From Candidatus Poribacteria bacterium (GTDB lineage Bacteria; Poribacteria; WGA-4E; WGA-3G): DNA of 64,000 nt. This document shows, in pieces, positions 24,790 to 33,439 of the stretch (within the stretch, counting starts at the first letter, position 1; each line of letters opens with the position of its first letter). The notes under the pieces are model-generated. The model searched no databases and was not told the origin of the DNA. It worked only from the letters and a program-made list of their open reading frames with translations. Location of the stretch: the NCBI GenBank assembly GCA_022827625.1, contig JAJEIE010000038.1:1-64000 (forward strand), in the 5' to 3' direction. The position numbers and the translations under genes are program-made.

Positions 24790-25677
24790 ATGGCAAAAGT
24801 TATACATCACAGCGAACCCTTCATTGTTGATAAAAATCTCGGTTCTGCGCTCAACCTTGAGAACGCGCAACTCACTGCAACAACCTCTGACGGCACCCCC
24901 GTTGTCGCGCCGACGCAAGAGCAGAAATATCTTTTTGATATGCGGGGCTGGCTCTTAGTCCCCGGCGTACTGTCAGGTGATGAACTTGCGGAGATGCAGG
25001 AATTCGGTCATCGACTCCGCCAGGATCCAGCGTCGATCCCAGCACATGAGCGTTCTCCGCTTGGCGGTCCCTTGCAACGCCTATCGGACCATCCAAACGT
25101 TGTCGGCTTCCTCAACGAGTTTCTCGCCCACCCTGCGCTATCGGGTCAGGAATGCTACGGGTTCCGGATGGAGTCGTGTAGTCTGTTTTATCGTACTGTC
25201 GGTGATGGCAATTTTGGACCCCACAACGGAAACGGGATGCTCCGTTTTCCGGGGGACTCTCACCTCTACCGGTGCATCCCAGGCAAGGCACACAGCGGGT
25301 TAACCCGTGTTGTTTGGGAATTGAATCCGGTAAAATACCGACAAGGTGGCACGCTATTTATTACAGCAAGCCATAAGGCAGTCTACACAGCACCGGACAC
25401 AATCCAGAGTCCAGATTCCCCTATCTGGGATACGTACGAGTGTCCTGCCGGCTCCCTACTGTTTTTCACGGAAGCACTGACGCATAGCACCCATCAATGG
25501 ACGAATGCAGATAACGATCGGCTGGCTATTTTCAGTTGTTACAACACGGTGAATAGCAAATGGCACGACTGGGATCCGCACCCGAAACTGTTAGCGGAAA
25601 TGCCTGCGAAACGGCAGACGCTCTTCCGTCCAGTCCGAGCGGCGAATAATTTGATTGGGGAGACTTATCGGCATTAG
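24790..25677 (+). CDS. PhyH-family protein with an HxG-like motif in place of HxD
   Basis: A 295-residue protein related to phytanoyl-CoA dioxygenases. The segment FITASHKAVY matches the family PGSHK region, and THSTHQWTNADNDR holds the distal His and the 2-oxoglutarate Arg. Where the first iron ligands HxD are expected I see PHNGNG, that is His-Asn-Gly; no other HxD fits. In non-heme iron halogenases the Asp is replaced by Gly or Ala, but other PhyH subgroups also lack a clear HxD, so function is open. It follows the aminotransferase gene by 14 bases and probably shares its pathway. Confidence 0.8.
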   Translation: MAKVIHHSEPFIVDKNLGSALNLENAQLTATTSDGTPVVAPTQEQKYLFDMRGWLLVPGVLSGDELAEMQEFGHRLRQDPASIPAHERSPLGGPLQRLSDHPNVVGFLNEFLAHPALSGQECYGFRMESCSLFYRTVGDGNFGPHNGNGMLRFPGDSHLYRCIPGKAHSGLTRVVWELNPVKYRQGGTLFITASHKAVYTAPDTIQSPDSPIWDTYECPAGSLLFFTEALTHSTHQWTNADNDRLAIFSCYNTVNSKWHDWDPHPKLLAEMPAKRQTLFRPVRAANNLIGETYRH

Positions 25678-25696
25678 TGGCAATCGGCTGTCAGCA

Positions 25697-25746
25697 ATCG
25701 GCTATCGGTAATAACCTACGATGCAATATCTTTGCCGATAGCCGAT
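25697..25746. terminator. Inverted repeat between convergent genes
   Basis: ATCGGCTATCGG (25697-25708) and CCGATAGCCGAT (25735-25746) form a perfect 12-bp stem with a 26-base loop, between the PhyH gene and the PEGA protein gene. An extra partial copy (ATCGGCTGTC) precedes it. No T-run. Confidence 0.5.
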
Positions 25747-25758
25747 AGCGATTTATCT

Positions 25759-27384
25759 CTATGAAGCCGCTTGTTTTGTTTTTCGATACCTGAAATACGT
25801 CCACACGCCAGAGGCGATTAGAATTACAACGACAACAGCGAGACCGATATTGAAAAGATAACGCGAACGATTGAGTTGCCAGAGGCGTTGGCTCGCCAGT
25901 TTTGCAGCGGGTGTTCCCTTTCGCGCCTTCGCTTTTAACTCTTGCCAATACCTTTTTGCGAGGTCTGGTTGTCCGTGCTGTTCGGCGAGTTTCGCCGTAA
26001 CAATCAGTGTGTTAACATCGTGAACGTCTTGTTTGTCGAGCGCATCCGCGAAAGAACTGAGCAGTAAAACCGTTAACTCTGGGGACATCTGCGGGAAATC
26101 CGTGGTCCCTTCAATCCCGTTCTGGAAGGCGATAATCGCGCCCTGATGGTCATTCTGATCAAAAGCGATCTGTGCGATTTCAAACCACGTCCGTTTAACA
26201 AGTTGAATAGCGTGTTCTATATCGGTATAGCCATCGAACGTAAAAGTAACGGCTTCATAATTTAGGTCGCCGCGTTTTGCGTGAATCGTGTAAGTTTCAC
26301 CGAGTGTGAGTGAACCCGAATCCTTCCAATCGTCAAAGCGGTAGACACCATCTGCTTCGAGCGTCTGCTGATGTGTTGTTCCACCAATCCAAACGATTGT
26401 CCCAGCGACCGATTGCCCCTCCACGCCTGCGACAGTGCCATGTACAGCAATAGGCTGGAGCACCCATCCCATGCGGACAGACTCGCCGAGCACCAATTGC
26501 AATTCGGCAGTTTTTGGGAGCGGGATGTGATAACCAGGTTTCTTAACCGACACTGTGGAAGTGCCTTGTTGCAAGTTCTCCGTGACGAGTGCCGGTGTCG
26601 TTCCAACATCTACATCGTTAATAGAAATTTGTGCACCATCAGGGAAGGTCTCAATTTTAATCGCAGGACTGAGTTTGAGGAGTGCCTCCTCAACATCACC
26701 CGTTGGTGCAAGCACACCGTTAGGGAGGACCTCATCTGTCCGGAACAATTCAAACGCCTCAACGATACTGATCTGCCTGTTCTCATTCGTATCGGTTGTG
26801 TCTGCAGCGAGTGCATCATTGAGGACCCGAAGGGCTCTTGTAGCATCCGTTTGTGATGCCAATTGAATCACATTTAGGGCAGCACTTCCGAGGATCTCAC
26901 GGTTGGCATAGTAAGTGTTTAAGTCTGTATCATCACTATAGCCATCAAGCACAACAATTGCGCGACCGCTGAAAGACTCCCTAAACCACTGATTAAGCAC
27001 TGCATCTTGAATGGTTTGGGTATCACCTGGGATTAGCAGATGCATGGCATTCGGGCGTCTGTGCTTGATAACCATCCCATGGTATAAAAAGATTAACGTT
27101 GCATCCGGCTGCACTTGCTGCCCGACTTCTTGCAGCGAAGCGTAAATCTCTTGCGTGGTAACAACATCGCCTTCAAGACGATGGATCTGCTCACTCGGCA
27201 CCTTTCCGCGCGTTGTTAGGAGTTCAGTCAGCGAATTCAACTGTTCATGTGCGCGAGCATCCGGGGTTGCATCCACAATCAACCAGTGCACACCAGAATC
27301 GACCGAAAACACTGGCACTGATACGGTCATAACGAGTGCGACCGAGATAGACATAAGGATGAAAATAGTGTTGGGTTTTGGCAT
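25759..27384 (-). CDS. Membrane-anchored PEGA protein with degenerate caspase-like domain
   Basis: A 541-residue protein. An N-terminal signal or anchor (residues 7-27) is followed by a region resembling a caspase-like fold: HWLIVDA, LIFLYHGMVI where the catalytic His would lie, and IVVLDGYSDD where caspases have D-x-C-x-S. The Cys is Tyr here, so peptidase activity is unlikely. A PEGA-type domain follows (about residues 243-285, with FPDGAQISINDVDVGTTP), then a beta-rich region, a helical TPR-like stretch (from about 395) and a C-terminal TM helix (about 507-530) with a basic tail. It probably works as an envelope scaffold or sensor. Confidence 0.6.
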   Translation of the reverse strand: MPKPNTIFILMSISVALVMTVSVPVFSVDSGVHWLIVDATPDARAHEQLNSLTELLTTRGKVPSEQIHRLEGDVVTTQEIYASLQEVGQQVQPDATLIFLYHGMVIKHRRPNAMHLLIPGDTQTIQDAVLNQWFRESFSGRAIVVLDGYSDDTDLNTYYANREILGSAALNVIQLASQTDATRALRVLNDALAADTTDTNENRQISIVEAFELFRTDEVLPNGVLAPTGDVEEALLKLSPAIKIETFPDGAQISINDVDVGTTPALVTENLQQGTSTVSVKKPGYHIPLPKTAELQLVLGESVRMGWVLQPIAVHGTVAGVEGQSVAGTIVWIGGTTHQQTLEADGVYRFDDWKDSGSLTLGETYTIHAKRGDLNYEAVTFTFDGYTDIEHAIQLVKRTWFEIAQIAFDQNDHQGAIIAFQNGIEGTTDFPQMSPELTVLLLSSFADALDKQDVHDVNTLIVTAKLAEQHGQPDLAKRYWQELKAKARKGTPAAKLASQRLWQLNRSRYLFNIGLAVVVVILIASGVWTYFRYRKTKQAAS

Positions 27385-27608
27385 AAATTCTGTCCGTAAG
27401 TTGCGTTTGGAATTCGTTTAAGAGATTAGTTTAACAAAAATCGTGAACGATTTCAAGAAAAAAGAACTATATTAGATGTTAAAATGTCTAAACGTTTAGC
27501 GGAAAACTGCGTCAAAAGATTATAGGTTAAGGTTTCTTGGTGCAGCTTGCAAGTTTCTAAAATTTACTGTTAAAAGTTAAGCGTCTGTATAGGATTAAGG
27601 AGTTGTTA

Positions 27609-28985
27609 ATGATTCACGGGAAAACTAAATTCACTGTTTTGTCAAAGTTCGCGGGTACTCAAAACCCATTGCTAAAAATCATCTTAATTGCTCAATTTGC
27701 AGTGGTTCTCTGTGTAGGCGCGCAAGAACCGGGAGGTGAAATTGATTTATCACAACCTCTGACCCTTGAGCAGTGCATTCAAATAGGTTTGGAAAGAGCG
27801 ACAAGCATGCGGAATGCGCGCTTGAACCTTGCGATCCAAGAACTTCGTGTGAAGACCGCACGCGCCGACTATTTTCCACAAATCTTTGCTACCGGTAGTT
27901 ACGATTTTTCTGACCGGATTGATTTCGGATTTGAACCCGAAAATTATAATTTGGGGCTACGCGGACAATATACAATTTGGGATAACGGTCAACGCGAAGG
28001 CGGGTTCGCCCAAGCGAAAGAGAATTTAAACGCCACAATCAGCCGCAATGAAAGCACTAAACAAGGCTTAATTCTTGATATTACCCAGGCTTACTACGAT
28101 GTTCTCCAATCACAGGAACTCGTCAGTGTAAGTGAGCAAATCCTGGCGAGGTCTCAAGAGAATACACGACGCACGCGAGATTTCGTAGAGGCGGGTTCAC
28201 TCATCCCCGCAGATGTCGCGACTGCTGAAGTTCGCGAAGCAAACGACCAATTAAGTTTGCTAAACAACCAAAATTCACTTCAAATTGCACAGGCAACGCT
28301 GCCACGACTCCTCGGGTTGGACCCAGGCGTGCTGCTCACCGTTGCGGTTGATGAAGCATATCAATTGTATCAAGACCGAGGCACCATTGAACGGATAGAA
28401 ACGCCGGTTGAAGAAGCCATCCAGACAGCACTCGACAATCGTCCAGAGTTCCAAGAACTTCAGGCACAATTAAGAGTGCAAGAATGGAGTCTAACCTTGG
28501 CAAAATTACAGCGATGGCCCCAGTTGAATGCGGATGCCAGTTACGATGTGAATCTTGACGATTATCTCCGCGAGCGCGAGAATTTCTCCGACTTTCGGAG
28601 TTGGAGCATCGGTGCCTCACTCAACTTTACACTTTTTGATGGGGGTATCTTAGGCAATCGTGTCAAAGAATTAACCATGCAGTTAGAGCAGACCCGTGAA
28701 AACGCGAGCGACTTGGAACGGAATGTGGCACTCGCTGTCAGACAAACGTACCTCAATCTGAAACGGAGTGAAACCTCGCTTGACATTTCCAAAGCGCAGG
28801 TTAATAATGCACAACTGAGTTTGGATGTGATTCAAGGGCGTTTTGATGTAGACAAAGCAATTCTACTTGAGTTGCTCGATGCGCAAACAAGTTATGCCCA
28901 AGCGTTGACGAATCAGGTGAATGCTTTCTACGATTACAAGATTGCACAAACCCGTCTGCAAGACGCAATGGGAGTTTTACAATAG
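27609..28985 (+). CDS. TolC-like outer membrane efflux protein
   Basis: A 458-residue outer-membrane channel of the OEP family. After a signal-like N-terminus (hydrophobic ILIAQFAVVLCVGA), the mature part starts with LTLEQCIQIGLERATSMRNARL, and the protein shows the usual two-fold repeat of beta-hairpin and long helices, ending with the typical FYDYKIAQTRLQDAMG. It is shorter at the C-terminus than TolC. The ATG at 27609 is chosen because AAGGAG is six bases upstream; a TTG two codons earlier would abut the ribosome site. It heads an operon with the adaptor and ATPase genes. Confidence 0.93.
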   Translation: MIHGKTKFTVLSKFAGTQNPLLKIILIAQFAVVLCVGAQEPGGEIDLSQPLTLEQCIQIGLERATSMRNARLNLAIQELRVKTARADYFPQIFATGSYDFSDRIDFGFEPENYNLGLRGQYTIWDNGQREGGFAQAKENLNATISRNESTKQGLILDITQAYYDVLQSQELVSVSEQILARSQENTRRTRDFVEAGSLIPADVATAEVREANDQLSLLNNQNSLQIAQATLPRLLGLDPGVLLTVAVDEAYQLYQDRGTIERIETPVEEAIQTALDNRPEFQELQAQLRVQEWSLTLAKLQRWPQLNADASYDVNLDDYLRERENFSDFRSWSIGASLNFTLFDGGILGNRVKELTMQLEQTRENASDLERNVALAVRQTYLNLKRSETSLDISKAQVNNAQLSLDVIQGRFDVDKAILLELLDAQTSYAQALTNQVNAFYDYKIAQTRLQDAMGVLQ

Positions 28986-28987
28986 CC

Positions 28988-30961
28988 ATGAAGAATCGAA
29001 AAAAGTGGTTCATTATTGGGGCGATTGCCGTTGTTGTTATCGCCGTTGGGGCAATCGGCGCGACCCGGATGAATTTCAGCTTCGGTCAAGAAAAAAAGGA
29101 CGAAGAGGTTAAACAAGAGGTTGTCCGGCGTGGGGAATTCCGCGTGAGAGTGCGCGAATCGGGCAATCTACGTTCTTTCCTTGAGGTGGATGTCCGCTCA
29201 AATGTTGAGGGTGAGATCATCAAAATCCTCGTTGACGAAGGACAAAAAGTTGAAGTGGGAGATCCTCTCCTCCGCATTGATGATGAACAAATTTTAGAGC
29301 AAAAGAAGCAAGCAGAGGCAAATCTCGAAGCCCGCGATGCTGAACTCAAACGCGCGGAACTCCAGATTCAGATCACTGACAAACAACAAGATAGCAATCT
29401 CGCACAAGCACGAAATTCGGTACTTAAGGCACAAGCGACTTTAGATTCATTTGTCGCCACAACGCAGCAACGGATAACGGAGGCAGAAACACTCGTCGCT
29501 ACAACCCAAAATTCTCTGAATCAGGATATTATCGGTCTGAAACAAGCAGAGATTGCATTAGGACAGGCAAAACTGACGCTTGAACGGGCAAAGACAACAG
29601 TTGAATCGGCTAAAATCTCCTACGAGACAACAGAATCAGAACACGAACGAAACAAGGAACTGTTCGACAAACAACTCATTTCAAAACAGGCGTTAGAAGA
29701 CTCACAAAAGCAATTGATCATCGCCAAATCAAATTATGAGACCTCCGAAAAAGAGGTAGAATCACAACTCGAAACCATAAAATCCCAAGACGAAAACATC
29801 AAAGCAATGGAGCAGGCGATCGAGAGCAGGCGATCGACGCTTGATTTAAATAAAAAAAATATTGAAACCCTCAAAGATTCGTTAGATGCCCAACGTAAGC
29901 AGTATCAAGCAGAACTTGAGGACGCGCAGACCCGCCTTGATCAGATACAAGAAACAATAGAAGAACAAAAAGCATTGGCGAAACACGCGAGGGTCGGGGC
30001 AGAGGCAAGTCGACTTGAAGCAGAAAGCCGACTTAAGTCGCAAGAGGAGCGGTACAACTGGACAACCGTCACCGCGCCTATCTCTGGTACGATTACACGC
30101 CTCATCGTAGAAGAGGGCGAAATTATCACTTCGGGACGTTCCGCCTTCTCACGCGGGGACCCAATCATGCGGATCGCCGATCTCAATCAGATGATCGTCA
30201 GAACACAAATCAATCAAGTAGAGATTGGAAAAATAGAGTTAGGACAACGTGCTGAAATCAGCGTTGATAGCTACCCGAATCGTATCTTTCCGGGTAGGGT
30301 GAGTGAAATCTCACCGAGCGCGACACCGCGAGGTCCACAGAACCAGAGTTCTGTGATTACATTTGAGGTAGATGTAGAAGTAACTGGTTCACCGCGGGAA
30401 CTACTCCCTGGTATGTCCGCTGATGTTGACATCATTGTGTTTGAAGAGTCGGATATCCTGCAACTCCCGATACCCTCGGTATTAAGCCCTGAAATTTTCA
30501 CTGTCAAAGCAAAGGTCAATCCGAGTGATTTGGAACGCTTTCGAGCAGGGCAGGAGCTCAAAATTCGGAGTCTGGTCGGAAAAGAGTTCACTGGAAGTGT
30601 TGGTAAAATTTCACCGGAGCAGGATCGCGGGAATCTCGAAATCTTACTTGAAGGTGACCAGAAAGGCTTGCGGACGGGTCCAATAGAGATCAGCATTATG
30701 ATTGCCGATGGAAATGTCCTCTCTGGTATAGAAGCCGAAGTGAGTAGTGAACGCCAGTACTTTGTTATGTTAGACACTGGTGAATCTGAGAAAAACAAAA
30801 ACGAAGAAAAAGGGGTCAAGACCCATATTGCAATTGGACAACGCAATAACACACACTTTCAAATCACTGGCGGTCTGAAAGAAGGTGATCGCGTTTTTGT
30901 GCCTTCCATGCAAGAATTAACAAAAGGTGAAAAAACTTCGGACGATGAAGAAGACAAGTAA
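28988..30961 (+). CDS. HlyD/MacA-type periplasmic adaptor (second)
   Basis: A 657-residue membrane fusion protein: TM anchor (residues 7-26), lipoyl half-motif NVEGEIIKILVDEGQKVEVGD, a very long coiled-coil hairpin (about residues 95-355), second lipoyl half WTTVTAPISGTITRLIVEEG, beta-barrel and C-terminal membrane-proximal domain. Length far exceeds E. coli MacA because of the coiled coil. The gene begins two bases after the TolC-like gene and is followed by the ATPase gene, so the three proteins should act as one exporter lacking only its permease. Confidence 0.92.
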   Translation: MKNRKKWFIIGAIAVVVIAVGAIGATRMNFSFGQEKKDEEVKQEVVRRGEFRVRVRESGNLRSFLEVDVRSNVEGEIIKILVDEGQKVEVGDPLLRIDDEQILEQKKQAEANLEARDAELKRAELQIQITDKQQDSNLAQARNSVLKAQATLDSFVATTQQRITEAETLVATTQNSLNQDIIGLKQAEIALGQAKLTLERAKTTVESAKISYETTESEHERNKELFDKQLISKQALEDSQKQLIIAKSNYETSEKEVESQLETIKSQDENIKAMEQAIESRRSTLDLNKKNIETLKDSLDAQRKQYQAELEDAQTRLDQIQETIEEQKALAKHARVGAEASRLEAESRLKSQEERYNWTTVTAPISGTITRLIVEEGEIITSGRSAFSRGDPIMRIADLNQMIVRTQINQVEIGKIELGQRAEISVDSYPNRIFPGRVSEISPSATPRGPQNQSSVITFEVDVEVTGSPRELLPGMSADVDIIVFEESDILQLPIPSVLSPEIFTVKAKVNPSDLERFRAGQELKIRSLVGKEFTGSVGKISPEQDRGNLEILLEGDQKGLRTGPIEISIMIADGNVLSGIEAEVSSERQYFVMLDTGESEKNKNEEKGVKTHIAIGQRNNTHFQITGGLKEGDRVFVPSMQELTKGEKTSDDEEDK

Positions 30962-30996
30962 AACCTGCATGTCAGCAATGCTAAGGAGGATAGATC

Positions 30997-31701
30997 GTGT
31001 TAATAGATGTAAAGGATCTGACAAAAGTTTACCAAATGGGTGATGTCCAGGTGCACGCCTTGCGAGGCGTGACCTTCACAGTAACATCCGGTGAATTCAT
31101 TGCGATTATGGGACCCTCGGGTTCAGGAAAATCGACGATGATGGATATTCTCGGATGCCTTGCGACACCGACATCGGGTGAGTACTTCCTCGAAGGCGAA
31201 GAGGTGGGCAAACTTTCGGACAATCGTCTGGCAGACATCCGAAATAAGAAGATCGGTTTTGTGTTTCAGTCGTTTAACTTACTGCCACGGACGAGCGCGC
31301 TCAACAACGTTGAACTGCCCCTCATCTACTCCGGTTTGGGCAGGAAGGAGCGGAAACGGCGGGCATTTGAAGCCTTAGAGGCAGTCGGCTTAGCGGATCG
31401 CGTGGATCACAAGTCAACGGAGTTATCGGGTGGACAGATCCAACGTGTTGCGATTGCGCGCGCCTTAGTCAACAGCCCGTCGATGATCTTCGCCGATGAA
31501 CCGACGGGTAATTTAGATACCCGCTCTGGTACTGAAATTATGGCGATCTTCAACCGACTTAACGACGAAGGCAACACTATCATTATGGTGACACACGAAC
31601 CCGAAGTCGCGGAACATGCGAAACGTGTGTTGCATATCCGAGACGGTTTAATCGAGCGAGATGTCAAGAAAAATGGACATAATGGCACGGATGCCGAATA
31701 G
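30997..31701 (+). CDS. LolD/MacB-type ABC transporter ATPase
   Basis: A 234-residue stand-alone ATP-binding subunit. Walker [10 protein letters not shown] (near residue 39), Q-loop [10 protein letters not shown], signature [16 protein letters not shown], Walker [13 protein letters not shown] and H-loop MVTHEP are all intact. The sequence style is that of LolD/MacB-type exporters that pair with FtsX-like permeases. No permease gene follows; the MacB-like permease at 19644 is the nearest candidate partner. Start is GTG after AAGGAGGA. Confidence 0.95.
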   Translation: MLIDVKDLTKVYQMGDVQVHALRGVTFTVTSGEFIAIMGPSGSGKSTMMDILGCLATPTSGEYFLEGEEVGKLSDNRLADIRNKKIGFVFQSFNLLPRTSALNNVELPLIYSGLGRKERKRRAFEALEAVGLADRVDHKSTELSGGQIQRVAIARALVNSPSMIFADEPTGNLDTRSGTEIMAIFNRLNDEGNTIIMVTHEPEVAEHAKRVLHIRDGLIERDVKKNGHNGTDAE

Positions 31702-31713
31702 ATGCACTTCAAT

Positions 31714-31736
31714 GGGCGTGCTTTTCAAGCGCGCCC
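31714..31736. terminator. Hairpin after the efflux operon
   Basis: GGGCGTGCTT (31714-31723) and AAGCGCGCCC (31727-31736) form a 10-bp stem with one G-U pair and a 3-base loop just behind the ATPase gene. There is no T-run, so termination is possible but not shown. Confidence 0.5.
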
Positions 31737-31797
31737 AAATTCGTATAGATAATACTCACCAGTCGCGCCTATAAGCCTATCAAAACCCGATCCAACT

Positions 31798-32766
31798 ATG
31801 CACCATGTTAGAATTACCACGCCGTCCCGGTTACATTTTTCTCTGCTTGATTTGAACGGTGCGCTGGGACGTATTGATGGCGGTTTCGGTTTAGCGATTA
31901 CCGATCCACATTTTCAAATCGTCGCTGAACAGGCAACTGTCATTGATGTCGCTGCTTCTGTATACCGCGATCGCGCATACGCTGCTCTCGAACGCCTCCA
32001 AAAAATCCATCCATTTCCCGGTATTAAATTAACGCTTGAAACCGAAATCCCGATGCATTGTGGCTTCGGGTCGGGCACACAACTCGCCCTGGGTGTCGCA
32101 CAAGCCGCGAATGTCTTGTATGAACTCGGTTTGGAGGTTCAAGAACTGGCGCGAATCGTCGGACGCGGTGGCACTTCAGGCATCGGGATCGCAGCGTTCG
32201 ACACAGGCGGCTTTATCGTAGATGGCGGACATCGTTTCCCAGATCAAAAGTCTTCCTTCCTGCCTTCTTCTGCCGTGGGTGATATTCCACCCCCTCCTAT
32301 CCTCTTGCGTTACCCATTTCCAGAGTCACCGATGCTGATTGTGATGCCGAACTGTTCGAGGATTTACGGCGAGGCAGAGATAGAATTGTTCCAGACGCTG
32401 TGCCCACAACCCGAATGGATTGCTCAAAAACTATCCCATATCCTCCTCCTCCAAATACTCCCTGCTCTCATCGAAGCGGATATGTCTAACTTCGGCAACG
32501 CTTTAAATCGTATCCAGCAATTTGGATGGAAGCGGGTAGAAATTGACGCGCAAGGTGATGAGTTGCAACGCACACTCGATTTCTTAAGCACGACTGGTGC
32601 CTTCGGTGCTGGCGTTAGCAGTTGGGGACCCGCGATTTGTGTATTAGGCGAGGAAATTGGGGAACTGAAGCGGGAGACGGAGGCATTCCTGAAAACGCTT
32701 CCCAATGGGGGTTCATGTTTTATTACGCGAGCGAACAATTCAGGTGCCAGCGTTATATTAGATTAA
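31798..32766 (+). CDS. Beta-ribofuranosylaminobenzene 5'-phosphate synthase-like (GHMP fold)
   Basis: A 322-residue member of the beta-RFAP synthase family. In methanogens and methylotrophs this enzyme joins 4-hydroxybenzoate or p-aminobenzoate with PRPP in the first committed step of methanopterin synthesis. Matches include RLHFSLLDLNG, the GHMP-type loop PMHCGFGSGTQLALGVA (about residues 82-98) and the very characteristic RGGTSGIGIAAFDTGGFIVD (about 122-141). It implies tetrahydromethanopterin-type C1 chemistry or a related pathway, but no other gene of that pathway is in the window. It is 97 bases after the ATPase gene, with a hairpin between. Confidence 0.87.
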   Translation: MHHVRITTPSRLHFSLLDLNGALGRIDGGFGLAITDPHFQIVAEQATVIDVAASVYRDRAYAALERLQKIHPFPGIKLTLETEIPMHCGFGSGTQLALGVAQAANVLYELGLEVQELARIVGRGGTSGIGIAAFDTGGFIVDGGHRFPDQKSSFLPSSAVGDIPPPPILLRYPFPESPMLIVMPNCSRIYGEAEIELFQTLCPQPEWIAQKLSHILLLQILPALIEADMSNFGNALNRIQQFGWKRVEIDAQGDELQRTLDFLSTTGAFGAGVSSWGPAICVLGEEIGELKRETEAFLKTLPNGGSCFITRANNSGASVILD

Positions 32767-32805
32767 AAACAGAAACGGGCAGATGTAGCAACCTACCCGT
32801 CTGTC

Positions 32806-33420
32806 TTAGCCTTTGCTTGGGGAATAATAGGGATTATCCCCAGCAGCATGGTCTGTCGTATCAACAACATGCTTAATTTCAGGGAAAACTTCCTGAATCA
32901 TGGCTTCAATGCCGTGTTTGAGGGTGACATTCGCCATCCCACAGCCTTGACAGCCACCGCCCATGTGAATATAGATAGAGTCCTCCTCAACGTTCAAGAG
33001 CTCTATCTGTCCGCCGTGTGCAGCGACTGCTGGGTTGATCCGTTCGTCAATAAGTTTTTGAATCTCCTGCGCTTTGGGATTGTCCCACGTCGGCGTGTTG
33101 GGATTCTCAATGTTAAAGCCACTGGAATTTAGGTCCTCAACATAATCAATAACCGCCCCTTTGAGATCAGGCGCACTTTCTGCATCGACGAGGACTTTAA
33201 AATTCTCACATTCGACGATAATATCGCCGTCTTGAACTTCGGTGGCTAAGCCGAGGCTGTACTGGAAAGCGGTAGCGGTTCTACCTTGGATCCCAATCCG
33301 TAGCCCTTGAACTTCAACCTCCTCAGTTTGTATAACTGCGTGAATTTTCTCTTGTGCGGTTTCCGTAACTTCAAGCAAAGGGGTTTCGGTTCCCGTGAAC
33401 TTCTTCAAGAAATTCTTCAT
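32806..33420 (-). CDS. nfuA: NfuA-type iron-sulfur cluster carrier
   Basis: A 204-residue protein with two parts. Residues of about 15-100 form an IscA/HesB-like domain that lacks the three cluster-binding Cys residues, as in E. coli NfuA. Residues of about 117-185 form the NifU C-terminal domain with C157-x-x-C160 in MGGGCQGCGMANVTLKHG. As a dimer it binds a 4Fe-4S cluster and passes it to apoenzymes. There is a Mrp-type carrier at 4 kb. The gene lies 20 bases downstream of the sigma factor gene on the same strand and may be co-transcribed. Confidence 0.93.
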   Translation of the reverse strand: MKNFLKKFTGTETPLLEVTETAQEKIHAVIQTEEVEVQGLRIGIQGRTATAFQYSLGLATEVQDGDIIVECENFKVLVDAESAPDLKGAVIDYVEDLNSSGFNIENPNTPTWDNPKAQEIQKLIDERINPAVAAHGGQIELLNVEEDSIYIHMGGGCQGCGMANVTLKHGIEAMIQEVFPEIKHVVDTTDHAAGDNPYYSPSKG

Positions 33421-33439
33421 AGTCGCCTTCCGTGATTAT

